DNA of 64,000 nucleotides from Albugo candida. Its lineage: Eukaryota; Oomycota; Peronosporomycetes; Albuginales; Albuginaceae. Below, piece by piece: positions 38,658 to 48,588 of this stretch; within the stretch, counting starts at the first letter, position 1; each line of letters begins with the position of its first letter. The notes under the pieces were generated by a model. That model worked only from the letters and a program-made list of their open reading frames with translations, was not told the DNA's origin and searched no databases. Where the stretch lies: contig CAJNAR010000157.1 of the NCBI GenBank assembly GCA_905220665.1, forward strand, positions 248,001 through 312,000, in the 5' to 3' direction. The position numbers and the translations under genes were made by a program.

Positions 38658-39050
38658 AGCTTGCCGCTAGCTATACTATAATTTTTCATACACTTTAATA
38701 CGCCATCATCCACAATCGACCCCAGAATGCCTCTGGAAAGAACATGATGACCCTGGAAAAGGGAACATTCGCTCAAGTCGACGAACATATCAGCTGATAT
38801 TAATTTGACCGTCAAGCAAGCTTTCCATGAAATTCTGACGCATACTCGTAACACAGACCTGAGATCACAAGACATTGATAAGGCACATAACAGAGAATTC
38901 TTTGCGTATCAGTGCCACACGATGTCAGTATTGGAGAGCGCTATAGTAATGCTACAAGTGTATTAGGAGCTTTCCTTGCAGCAACATGGCGTCGTTGAAG
39001 CGACTCAAATTCATTGGATGAATTCAAAGTGAAGTAGCGCGGACGAAAAA
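38658..39050. other. Intergenic region
   Basis: 393 bp with no coding signal; it separates BCKDHA from the unrecognised gene starting at 39051. Confidence 0.35.
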
Positions 39051-40410
39051 ATGAGCAAGAAAATCAATACGGTCCATCAACGGAAAAAGAAAAGTCTAAA
39101 GAGTAACGGATGCAAAGATTTGGCTTCGAAGAAAGAACATGTGCGTGAATTGGCCAAAGCACGACGTTGGAAGCAAATCAAGAAAGAATACGGGGATAAA
39201 ATGGTCGTTCGTGCAAAACATTGTACGAAGATAACTTCTTAAACTTGTATCGAATCTGTGCATGACTGGACCAAAGATCTAGAAAAGATTATCTCGAAGC
39301 AAACACCTGCGTATTTGGCAATGAAGATCTTGGAACAGAATGGGTACGGGGCTGTCAACGCCTCCAAAGCATCCGTAGACATCGAGAAATCTGCAAACAA
39401 CATGATATCAAAGGTTTTGACGGATAAAAGCGATGCTGTTGGATACGTAGAAGTACATCTATTGCATTCTTTTGGTAGGATTTATGTTAAACGCACTTGG
39501 CATTTCTAGGCAACAGCGGAGAAGAGTGTAACAATGTCAGAGTCAAAATTGACCAAAGAGCAAATTGACCAAATTGAAGAAAAACGAAAAGAAGCGTTAG
39601 CGAGACGGAAAAAGTTGGCAGAACAATCGAAAGTACGCAAAAGTTTCATTGACACAAATCTCATCGCAATAAATGTTTGTGTGAGCATTTTTGGCAAAAG
39701 TCCGTACCTGCGAATATCTCCTCAGAGACACCTAAAAAAACACCAATTGTCAATACGATCTGTATGTGGGATATGCCTTGCTAAGATGACGATACAAATG
39801 GAATTTGATGTGATCAGCTCTTGAGCAAGATATACAAGCAGCGACTGAGATCTTTCAAAGCGACATCTCCGATCATTCAGGTGATCTGATTTGCAGGAAC
39901 ATTCTACCATAGTTCATCAACTGGCAATGCATGCTCATCAGACTTTCTTTCATCCGTCCCGACAATCGATCATACAAGTCAAATCCAAGAGAAAAAGCCT
40001 GAAGTATCAGCAACCACTGAGACTCATTCAGCAGTATCGATTTCTCAGGAGATCCAGGCAGCAGCAGCCATTATCGAATGGGAAGAGCAAAACGAGCAGA
40101 ACCATCGAAACAGTATACAAAAAGTATGAAAAGTGTGATTACTGATACTATCATCCGCAGCGTGTTATGGGTCTTCTATGGATATTGTTCCGATCAGTGG
40201 CGATGAGGCAGATTCGCTCCTGCCTGATCCTTCGAATAGGGTGTGTTCAGATATCAAAGCAAAACAAGGTTTGCGAGTCGATTCTTCTGAAGGCGTCAGC
40301 TGCATCATGTTGTTGTGCCGATAGCGCCAAAGACACAAGTTGTTGCACCTACCACGCATACAATTCCCATGAGTAGCCAAGAATATTCGCAACACAACTT
40401 TCTATGCATG
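39051..40410 (+). CDS. Unrecognised multi-exon gene with RPA-binding-like helix
   Basis: A plausible start at 39051 (MSKKINTVHQRKKK) gives a highly basic N-terminus. Likely exons: 39051-39222, 39277 to 39413 or 39446, and 39510-39632, all phase-compatible with introns of 54-96 bp. Exon 3 encodes SESKLTKEQIDQIEEKRKEA followed by LARRKKLAEQ, which resembles the RPA32-binding helix of SMARCAL1, TIPIN and XPA. Further protein-like segments follow at about 39896-40130 (VSATTETHSAVSISQEIQAA) and 40160-40410 (SSMDIVPISGDEADSLLPD), but I could not find splice sites that join them cleanly. No enzymatic domain is seen. The gene's existence is likely; structure after 39632 is uncertain. Confidence 0.5.
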
Positions 40411-40594
40411 TAAGCTTCGTGGTATTACCACCTTCTAATCTACTGTCTTGGCTCCATGAACAACAACCTATAGCACCAAGCATCTTTTACAGATGAAAGT
40501 GGATGATCGCGTTGCGGACTATGTCTCGAGCATGTTGTCATGAAGAAGACCAAGTGTAAGCGCTTTTGGTGCGCTACCGCGAAGAAGCGATCAC

Positions 40595-43354
40595 TCACAC
40601 GTATTTCCTGCAAACAGGATCCGCAAATGCTAGATGATTTGGCCATAAGATCAGGTCATCTTCGTCACCACAAAACGGCAGCATTACACCACCGCTATCG
40701 AAACTTTTCGAAGGATTATATTCTGCATTTTTGTATTCGTCAGCCATCGCAAGCAAATGAGGCCATAATGATCGCGTTGGTGCTTCACATTCCAATTCTC
40801 TCTGTTCCTTTTGTGAATTGTGGAGAAAATTACCAAATAGCCCTGAATATACGTGAACGTATATGGAGCACAGCATCCGCTCATTAAACTCGAAAGCCCA
40901 CGATTGTTGCCTCCATATTTGCCACACAGCATCAAGCCATTGCACGAAAACAGGGGATTGCTCTTCGACTTCCTGTTGCCCGGGGCACTCTCCCTGAGCG
41001 TATCGCCACTGAAAACGATGTCCGAATGAAATCCACTCTTTTTCGATCAACATCAGAAATCCTTTTATAGTGCGGTAATATGGGTCGAGTAAAAGCTCGA
41101 TCAATGCACTCATTTGGGCTGTCCGATCCCATCCATCACTACAATGAACTATCACAGACTCTCCACGGCACAAACAACCACATATCTCTTGTGTCGCTTT
41201 CAAGATGCTTGCCAAATGCATGAGCCAAAACGTGCTCTGTAGTTGGATATTCCATTCGTCATTTTCTCGATCTTGGCCGGGTTGACAAACATCAGATAAG
41301 GAGCGAAATGATGATCGAACAGCATGGATGTTGGCAATGTCACAAAAATGCAGCTCCGCGTTATAGTAGTTACGTGGGTCTTCAGTTCCTTTGCCTTGGG
41401 CAGCGTTTGCTGTTGCAGCCATTTGACTTCGAGCGTCGAAAAAATGAATCTTTCCAACAGAATTTTGTGTTGATGCAGCTTGGATCGCTCGGACTATCTT
41501 TACGTCTGCTTCAGCCACAAAACCACTCAGACCTGCACATGGTTGCGCACAACGAGCAAGTAAAGCTTTGGTGTGTGGATGTCGCCATACTGTTGCTGGG
41601 ATACGACCGGCACTTCGATATGCACGTAATTGCTTCAGATCTTCATCCATAAGCGAGTTTGGAATGACGAAAGCATCCGGATATGTCGGAAATGTGTCAA
41701 AAGACGAATTATCATATAGCCGCATAATGCTCTCCTCGTGTCCCAGCAGCCCAAGACGCAGATACTCTTCATTGGGTTTGAACAACGGAGTCAAGTTTCC
41801 AATTGGTTGGGAAAGCTCATCAATATTGTGTTCCTCTTGGAGTGCTCGATAATGAACTGACGCGAACACATACTTTGGTACTGAGGCAAAAAGAGCGATA
41901 AAGGAGGCCAAAATATCGTGACAGGTACGCTCATCTCGAAAAGCAAGATTAGCTCGAAACAGCGTCTTGCACTCAACACTTAACACGTGTGGAGCTGTAG
42001 CAAGGTTTTCCAATGAAAGAATCGATGCAACTGGTATTTCTATTGTGTCATTCGCAATTTGTGATGTCCAAATGAGCCGATAATTTGTATGTAAGAGCAT
42101 GCCATCAATGCTAAAATGCCTTGCTGTTCCAAGAACCATCTCGCCAACGACATTAGTCACTTGTCCAACTCCACGAAATGCGCCTTTGACGGTATGAGTT
42201 CCAAGTCCAAGCATGCCCATACCCAATCCTTTTGCAAAACCAAAAACACCACCACTGGCACCCCCTTGATACGTCTGAGTCACCAAACCGGCAGCTCCTT
42301 TCAAGAAGCCGTTGCTCACACTTGTCGACGCACGAAATAGACCTCGACCTAATGACCGGGTGGGATGGGAATAATCTCGGGTAAAGCAATTGGTCGTCTG
42401 CAGTTTGTGACCGGCTGCACCCATCGATGAGAAAGATCGTGAGCTAAGTATGTCACTTGGCTTGCTTTCATTCCCGGTATCGTCGTATAGCTGAAGATTG
42501 TCTGATGGAAATGGAATCGCTTCTGAGTCATCATCGACCCCCAAGGTGCTTTGACTCTCTTTATAAAATATGATATAAGCTGCCGACTCGACTACCAAAA
42601 GAAGACGCTCTCCGGCTACTGCAGTGATACCAGTAGCTATAAATTCAGGAGCATCTTTTGCCAATACTTTCTCGTGCTCATAATACGACGCGTTTCCGTC
42701 CGCTACTCTACCAGAACATTTTCCATTTTCTTCTTCCATTGTACATTTTCCACGATGACTATGATGGTAGATTGATGCAAAAGGACTATTTGGTGTATTT
42801 CTTCCTGCCGAACCTACTTCGGTCATTGTGAACTCCTCGTAGTCTCCTAAATCAGAGAAACTACTCGAAATCTTGCGAGTGTGTTGCATCGATCCAACGT
42901 GAGAGAGACTTCTAATAACGTCTTCCGTATCAGAATCCTTCAACGAACGAGGAGGGTGAACCTCTATCCCATTAGTGCCAAGTTTTTCGATTTCAAGATC
43001 CAATTTAGAGCGTTGTCCAAAGTCACGAAAATCTCTCTCAACACCTTTGATGTTGCCAAGTTTTGCGTCGACCGCATTAATAAGACGTGTTTGATCTTCA
43101 CGAATTGGCGATACGACTGGTTTGCTTTTCACTCGATCTTCAGACTGATAAAAACTCGAGCAGCTGATGTCGGACGGAATGTCCAATTTAAACGGATCTC
43201 CTCGTCCAGATCTCGACGGTTGAGATTGCGAAGAAGACACACTGATGTTTTTCACATCGTCTGTGAATTCAGAGCCCTGTAATAATTGTTCTTGACCAAA
43301 TTTGTCCATCGGATGACTAACAACAACCATTGGACCCCCAGCAGGACTTTCCAT
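40595..43354 (-). CDS. Myotubularin-family phosphoinositide 3-phosphatase with glycine-rich GRAM insertion
   Basis: A single exon of 919 aa. The active-site loop HCSDGWDRT is at 737-745 with catalytic Cys738 and Arg744, so the enzyme should be active on PI3P and PI(3,5)P2. The first PH-GRAM strand lies at about 245-265 (AGERLLLVVESAAYIIF) and the GRAM core resumes at about 417 (DGMLLHTNYRLIWTS). Between them are about 150 residues, including a Gly-rich amphipathic stretch at 335-410 (GGVFGFAKGLGMGMLGLGTH) that resembles the C-terminal helical repeats of VPS13-type proteins. The N-terminal 240 residues are low-complexity. The acidic C-terminal tail is short. The protein should act on endosomal membranes. 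Confidence 0.9.
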   Translation of the reverse strand: MESPAGGPMVVVSHPMDKFGQEQLLQGSEFTDDVKNISVSSSQSQPSRSGRGDPFKLDIPSDISCSSFYQSEDRVKSKPVVSPIREDQTRLINAVDAKLGNIKGVERDFRDFGQRSKLDLEIEKLGTNGIEVHPPRSLKDSDTEDVIRSLSHVGSMQHTRKISSSFSDLGDYEEFTMTEVGSAGRNTPNSPFASIYHHSHRGKCTMEEENGKCSGRVADGNASYYEHEKVLAKDAPEFIATGITAVAGERLLLVVESAAYIIFYKESQSTLGVDDDSEAIPFPSDNLQLYDDTGNESKPSDILSSRSFSSMGAAGHKLQTTNCFTRDYSHPTRSLGRGLFRASTSVSNGFLKGAAGLVTQTYQGGASGGVFGFAKGLGMGMLGLGTHTVKGAFRGVGQVTNVVGEMVLGTARHFSIDGMLLHTNYRLIWTSQIANDTIEIPVASILSLENLATAPHVLSVECKTLFRANLAFRDERTCHDILASFIALFASVPKYVFASVHYRALQEEHNIDELSQPIGNLTPLFKPNEEYLRLGLLGHEESIMRLYDNSSFDTFPTYPDAFVIPNSLMDEDLKQLRAYRSAGRIPATVWRHPHTKALLARCAQPCAGLSGFVAEADVKIVRAIQAASTQNSVGKIHFFDARSQMAATANAAQGKGTEDPRNYYNAELHFCDIANIHAVRSSFRSLSDVCQPGQDRENDEWNIQLQSTFWLMHLASILKATQEICGCLCRGESVIVHCSDGWDRTAQMSALIELLLDPYYRTIKGFLMLIEKEWISFGHRFQWRYAQGECPGQQEVEEQSPVFVQWLDAVWQIWRQQSWAFEFNERMLCSIYVHVYSGLFGNFLHNSQKEQRELECEAPTRSLWPHLLAMADEYKNAEYNPSKSFDSGGVMLPFCGDEDDLILWPNHLAFADPVCRKYV

Positions 43355-43597
43355 TCAGATTGTAATTCCCAATGGAAATAGAGACTTTTGTCGAATTTCA
43401 GTCGAATTGATACAACGTATGATGAGTAGAGAAGGATTTTCTCGACTATAAGTAGGTGGATGTAAGGGTACACGTATAGGTGAGCACCTGTTTGGTAGTT
43501 CCCCCAAGAAGTATTACAATGTCTCGAGGTGGTGGTTATGACTTTGCACTAAATTACGGAAGTACGTTAATCTAGGACACCCCATCCAGTTTGTGTT
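43355..43597. promoter_or_regulatory. Divergent promoter region, myotubularin and SYF1 genes
   Basis: 243 bp between the two start codons. It contains an 18-codon upstream frame at 43519 (MSRGGGYDFALNYG) in front of SYF1, which may be a leader uORF. Confidence 0.35.
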
Positions 43598-46277
43598 ATG
43601 GCTGTGGTCGTGATGGCAGCGCAAGCCGATATTGTTCTCGCAAAGGACACACAGGTAAGAAGCGCGATAGGCTGTACGTTGATCTATAGAACGGTTTCTC
43701 ACAACTCTTTGATAGCCCAAAGGAATCGAAAACGAAAAGTTCTTTGAGTATGAAGAAGAAGTCAGTCGTCGCCCATATGATATCCACGGATGGTTGCGAT
43801 ATCTTGGAGTAATTTCAGCAAATATGCAGTTCAAAGACCACTACAATTTGCGTAATCAGATATACGATCGGGCATTGAAGTTAATGCCGCGTAGTTATAA
43901 GCTGTGGAAGATGTATTTGGATGAGTTAGGCATAAAATTGCGTGGAAAAAGAATTGATGCCAATGAGTTCGAATCGCTGATAATGTCGTACGAGCGCTGT
44001 TTGATGCATTTGAGTAGAATGCCACGTATTTGGCTGAATTATGTCGCTTTATTGCAGCATTTGAGGCGTATCACGCAAACTCGCCATGTGCTTGACCGCG
44101 CATTGCAAGTGCTTCCAATAACGCAACATAAGCGTATTTGGGAGGTCTACTTGCAGTTTTCTTGTGATTCTGGGATTCAATTACTTGGCGTACGCACATA
44201 TCAGCGCTATTTGCAATTGGAACCGAGTAAAATCGAAGATTTTGTTGAGTATTTGGTTTCTATCAAAAACTACCGGCTAGCTAGTCTACAGCTAGTGAGA
44301 ATATTGAACGAGGCTGATAAAACTCCTCCAAAAAAATCTATACATGCTTTGTGGATGCAGCTATGCGAAATCATCTCTTTATATCCAGATCAATTGGAGA
44401 ACTCAATGAACGTGGAAGAGATTTTACGGAGCGGAATGAAGCGATTCACGGACGAAGTTGGTCGACTGTGGTGCTCATTAGCAACATATCACATCCGTTT
44501 AGGAATGTTTGAATCCGCTCGCAACATTTATGAGGAAGGCATTCAGACCGTGCTGACTGTACGCGACTTTAGTATGATTTATGACGCGTATGTGCAGTTT
44601 CTTGAGGCGATGACAACAGCAGAGATGCGTTTGGCGGATGAGGAAGTTGAAAAGCCTGATTCGAGTGATTCGGAGCGTAGCCAAGTCGATCGACTTTTGC
44701 AAATTTACGAACAAGTTGCTGACCGCCGTCCATTACTACTAAATTCAGTACTTTTACGACAAAATCCTCACAATGTCCGAGAATGGGAAAAACGCGTCGC
44801 ATTTTATGCTGAGAAGGCTCCTTTGAAAGCTATACAAACGTATGCGGAGGCGGTCAAGACGATAACACCCCGAAAGGCGAAAGGAAAACTCCATGGTTTG
44901 TGGATCCAATTCGCCTATTTCTACGACCAACACGGCCGGTTAGAGGATGCGCGCACGATATTCAGCAAAGCAACAGAAGTAGCCTATCGGTCCGATGAAG
45001 AGCTCGCTGCGATCTACAATGCGTGGGTGGAGCTGGAGTTACGCCACGAATGTTTTGACGAAGCGCTTGAGTTAGCTCGATCCGCATGTACGATGATAGA
45101 AGATCCAAAGGTTGTACTACGAAAACGGTCGACCATTACGGCACAGCATAGGCTGCATACCAATGTAAGCATATGGAAACTACGCTTGGATTTAGAGGAA
45201 AGTCTCGGAGACTACAAGTCAACTCGGGAAGCCTATGAAAAAGCATTCGAATTACGAATAATAACCGCTCAAATGATCATCAACTATGCTGCGTATTTGG
45301 AGGAGCACAAGTATTTCGAAGACTCATTTCGTGCATTTGAACGGGGATTGGATATCTTCCCCAAGTTTCCACATGCTCGAGAATTATGGGACACTTATCT
45401 TACTAAATTTGTGAATCGGTATAAGGAAACTAAGCTCGAACGAGCTCGAGACCTCTACGAACAGGCCGTGAAAGCGGTTCCGATCCATGCAGCCAAAGAC
45501 TTTTATTTGAAATACATTGACTTTGAAGAAAAATATGGAATGTTACGAAACGTCATGGCGCTGTTTGATCGAGCAACGGACGAAATTGGACAGTCTTCAA
45601 GCTCCTCTGCAGGTCAAGATCAAATGGAGATGTATCAGTTGTATATCCAAAAAGCACAAAAGTATTTCGGAGTCGCAAAGGTCCGTGAAGTCTATCAACG
45701 TGGAATTGACAAGCTTCCGGATGCATCTGTTGTACCCCTTTGTCTCAATTTTGCGACTTTGGAAATCAAACTTGGTGAAATTGATCGAGCTCGAGCCATA
45801 TATACACACGCTTCGCAATTTGCCGATCCACGAAAGCACGAGGATTCATTTTGGAAATTATGGCACGATTTTGAGGTCGCTCACGGCTCTGAGCTTACTT
45901 TCCTCGAGATGTTACGTATCAAACGAAGTGTGGTTGCACAATACGCTCATGTTAATTATCACATTGCAGATGTTGTTCCAGCAACCTCATCAGAGGCGAA
46001 TGGAAACACTTTTGTGAGTGGAAACGCTTCTTCGGCGCGGTATCCTCTTGACGCAATGAGTAGTCTGGAGACGCAATTGAATGAGGAGCACGACGTTGAT
46101 TCACACACAAAGCGATGCGCAGAAAATTCAGATATTGAACAAGCACATGCTACCAAAAAAGTGAAGGTAGAAGCTGCCGTAAATGAGGAAGAAATCGATC
46201 TGGACGATCTACAAGACAATGAGGAGAAGGATTTTGAGATTGAGAAACAAGCGATGCCAGACTTTTGCAATGATTAA
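43598..46277 (+). CDS. SYF1: Pre-mRNA splicing factor SYF1 / XAB2
   Basis: Two exons (43598-43654, 43716-46277) give 872 aa, close to human XAB2 (855 aa). The start MAVVVMAAQADIVLAKD aligns with the N-terminus of XAB2. The protein is a long array of HAT/TPR-like helical repeats (W..YL..E, RA..IYERAL): LRYLGVISANMQFKDHY, RALKLMPRSYKLWKMYL, RALQVLPITQHKRIW, RFTDEVGRLWCSLATYHIR. It ends in an acidic tail with a short KKVKVE basic patch. SYF1 is a scaffold of the Prp19-associated NTC complex in the spliceosome, and XAB2 also acts in transcription-coupled repair. Together with coilin it fits this intron-rich genome. Confidence 0.95.
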
Positions 46278-46412
46278 CGTGAGTAGAACGATAGCAGAGC
46301 TCATTACCTTTGATACTATTAACTGCCCCATGATAATGTGACTTTTCCCTGCTACATGACGGTAACTTTCGCGCAACAATATAAAATTGCTTCAACTTGA
46401 GCATTTATATCA

Positions 46413-47567
46413 ATGGGGCGAGAAGCGTTTGAAGAATTTCAGGAAGACTTTGAAGCATTACGGGAGGATACGCTCAAGCAGTTGGACACGTACCGCTCTT
46501 CTGGCATCCCTGGTAGATCTATTGAGATATATTATGTGAAATTGCAGCTCATGTTTGTCACAGAGCAAAGGCATGGGTTAGAGACAGCGATCGCTAGTAA
46601 TATTGAAAAACTGGGGAATTATGTGAGGCAAAAAATAGTGCTGATATATTTCGGATTGAATAACGAGAACGATCAAGTTAGACTCGACTTCTTGAAAATG
46701 AAACGAAAGATGTTAGCGGAACGGACCGGCGGCAGCTGATGGAAATGGTAGGATTGCAGTCGCTATCAATGGTGGAGATGACGGATACACATATTCTGTA
46801 GACACGAAAATGCAAGAGTCAAGTAGCTAGTCTGAAGTCTGAAATGGAAAGATTAAAACTCTTGTCGGACGCAAAAGCTTCTGAAAGTGCAAGCGCGGAA
46901 TCGACGACAAACGCTGTAAGTGAGAGATTATCTACGGAGTAAAGTCGCTGAGTGTTGCTTCTTGTTTTCACGTCATTAGAAAGATCAGATGCTACAATAT
47001 CAAAATCGACTAGATAGGTGATCATAATCTTCAAAATCATCAAGCTAGAAAGCCTGACTTGCTTTGGTAGAACTGGGCGGCATCTTGATCAGACACAGCA
47101 GACTCTTGCTGAAACAGAAGCTATTGGTGAGTAGAATAAGTTTACATGTAAATCCCTTACAGAATATCACCTAAAGCTAGCAATGTGGCCAATAACCTGC
47201 TAACGCAACGGAATCAATTACAACATGCTGAAATCGATGTGCGTAGCCGATATATACTGATCGCATCAAGTCGTGCTCAGATCTATATCTATTATAGGTC
47301 GGGCAGGCAGATGAGGATGTGCGTGACGCTGGCCGTCATCTACGCCGATTAACAATCAAAGTGGTCACCAATAAGATCGTTCTCGGTCTCCTGATCATTA
47401 TTCTGATTGCTGCTGTCATATTCCTATCGGTTTATAAATGGTATCCCGGTGCCAAAGAAGCCATACGAGGAAAGCCTTCTACCAACACCACACGGCTTTT
47501 AGAATCTGGTTTATCTTATGATGTTACTGTTTTGAGCTCAAGACTTTTCAAAGAGAAGCATGAATAA
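46413..47567 (+). CDS. Qb-SNARE of the VTI1/NPSN type
   Basis: Eight exons (46413-46512, 46564-46622, 46682-46747, 46802-46915, 46980-47017, 47071-47126, 47177-47238, 47298-47567) give 254 aa. Introns are 50-64 bp and every junction keeps frame. An N-terminal helical region (FEEFQEDFEALREDTLKQLD) precedes the SNARE motif: DQMLQYQNRLDRTGRHLDQT, ETEAIASNVANNLLTQ with the zero-layer glutamine in LLTQRNQL, and DEDVRDAGRHLRRL. A transmembrane helix follows (IVLGLLIIILIAAVIFLSVY). About 43 residues remain after the helix, longer than usual for VTI1. The stop lies 3 bp from that of the convergent neighbour. Confidence 0.88.
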
Positions 47568-47570
47568 ACT

Positions 47571-48222
47571 CTACATTTGTTTTTTCGGCCTAAGGACATG
47601 ACGATATTCGCGACGCAGTCGTGTGAATAAGAGGCGTTCGTTTCCATGATACTCTTTCAAAAGCTCCTCCACCTTTGACGCATACTTGGGATCATACTTT
47701 ATAAAAAATCGCTCCAACCGTGCTCTACAAAGAAATTGTCAGCAATCAATCTCTCCAAATCGAAATTTCATCACCTGTTTTGCTCAAATCTCAACAGCGT
47801 AGATTGTCTTGGAAATAAGATCAAGTGCATCGCACAGATGAAACAAGTCAAGCGGCCAATGTCCAAAAGGCAGTGCGTATTGAAATCAAGGCTTCCCAAT
47901 TGGACGCAGTGAGATTCGACGTGGCTTCTGTCTGAGTCCAATACGCTTTGCATAGCGAGAAGTAACAATAAGGCTAGTACAGTTGATTTGATTTTTCAAC
48001 AGCAGGGAAGACGCAATAGCACATACCGACAATGAGCCCACTTGAAATAGGACGTAAGAGCGCTAGTAAAGTCATCAAAATGCTCATTATCTGTCTGGTT
48101 AGTTCCAGAATATGGTCATCATCACAACGCGCTCCAATGCTGTCTAATAACCGCTGAGGATGCCAGAAAATGTGCGCTAGAACAATACAAATTGCTAATT
48201 TAAAGGCTATCCATGGCATCAT
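47571..48222 (-). CDS. Small membrane protein, unknown function
   Basis: Three exons (48222-48027, 47973-47775, 47724-47571) give 182 aa. The start is at MMPWIAFKLAI. Hydrophobic segments at about 1-20 (WIAFKLAICIVLAHIF), 45-75 (ILMTLLALLRPISSGLIV joined to ALLLLLAMQ) and about 108-125 (RLTCFICAMHLILF) suggest three membrane helices. The C-terminus (RLERFFIKYDPKYASKVEEL and LFTRLRREYRHVL) is a soluble helical tail with a DP-x3-x-V..LL..Y pattern that I have seen in other short oomycete and protist proteins, but I cannot name the family. It overlaps no other gene and ends 3 bp from the SNARE stop. Confidence 0.65.
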
Positions 48223-48588
48223 TTCTAGCAGAAATCTGCATTTATATTGGCTATTATTGCGTACAAACCTATATTTCGCGCATTGATTGGCTATTACTGC
48301 ATCCCAATCCATCAAAAAAAGGAGCACCGCACTCGAGAGCCCTCGTCGGTAATGCCAATGTCATAAAGGCATTTGAGACACTTTAATCGCCACACTAATC
48401 TACATATCTGCGTTGAGTAAATTGAACACATTACATTCAGTTGATGACGAGACAAGAACAAGACCTGTCTTATCCTCTTCTCAGCATTCTTCTTTCGTGT
48501 GCGACGGGACCAAAGTGGACCACCAACCTCTATTGCGTACAAACGGTGCGTTCAGAACGATTTCATTTCGCGTCAAGCAGAATTGGAA
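48223..48588. promoter_or_regulatory. Divergent promoter region with 15-bp direct repeat containing CCAAT
   Basis: It lies between two divergent start codons. ATTGGCTATTATTGC at 48246 recurs as ATTGGCTATTACTGC at 48286, one mismatch, exactly 40 bp apart. Each contains ATTGG, the complement of CCAAT. It probably serves the small membrane protein gene and/or HEATR6. Upstream in-frame codons exist before the HEATR6 ATG but carry no better start. Confidence 0.5.

Noticed and set aside
43519..43572. Possible first exon of SYF1 (MSRGGGYDFALNYG)
   Set aside because: Joining it to the next exon would need an intron of only 28 bp, or an odd donor; the start at 43598 aligns better with XAB2. Kept as a possible uORF.
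43590..43680. Zinc-knuckle-like peptide (CYGCGRDGS...CSRKGH)
   Set aside because: It is the wrong frame of the SYF1 first exon and lacks the knuckle spacing.
46413..46739. Free-standing 108-codon gene
   Set aside because: It is a read-through of the first three SNARE exons; splicing at 46512/46564 and 46622/46682 restores the SNARE frame.
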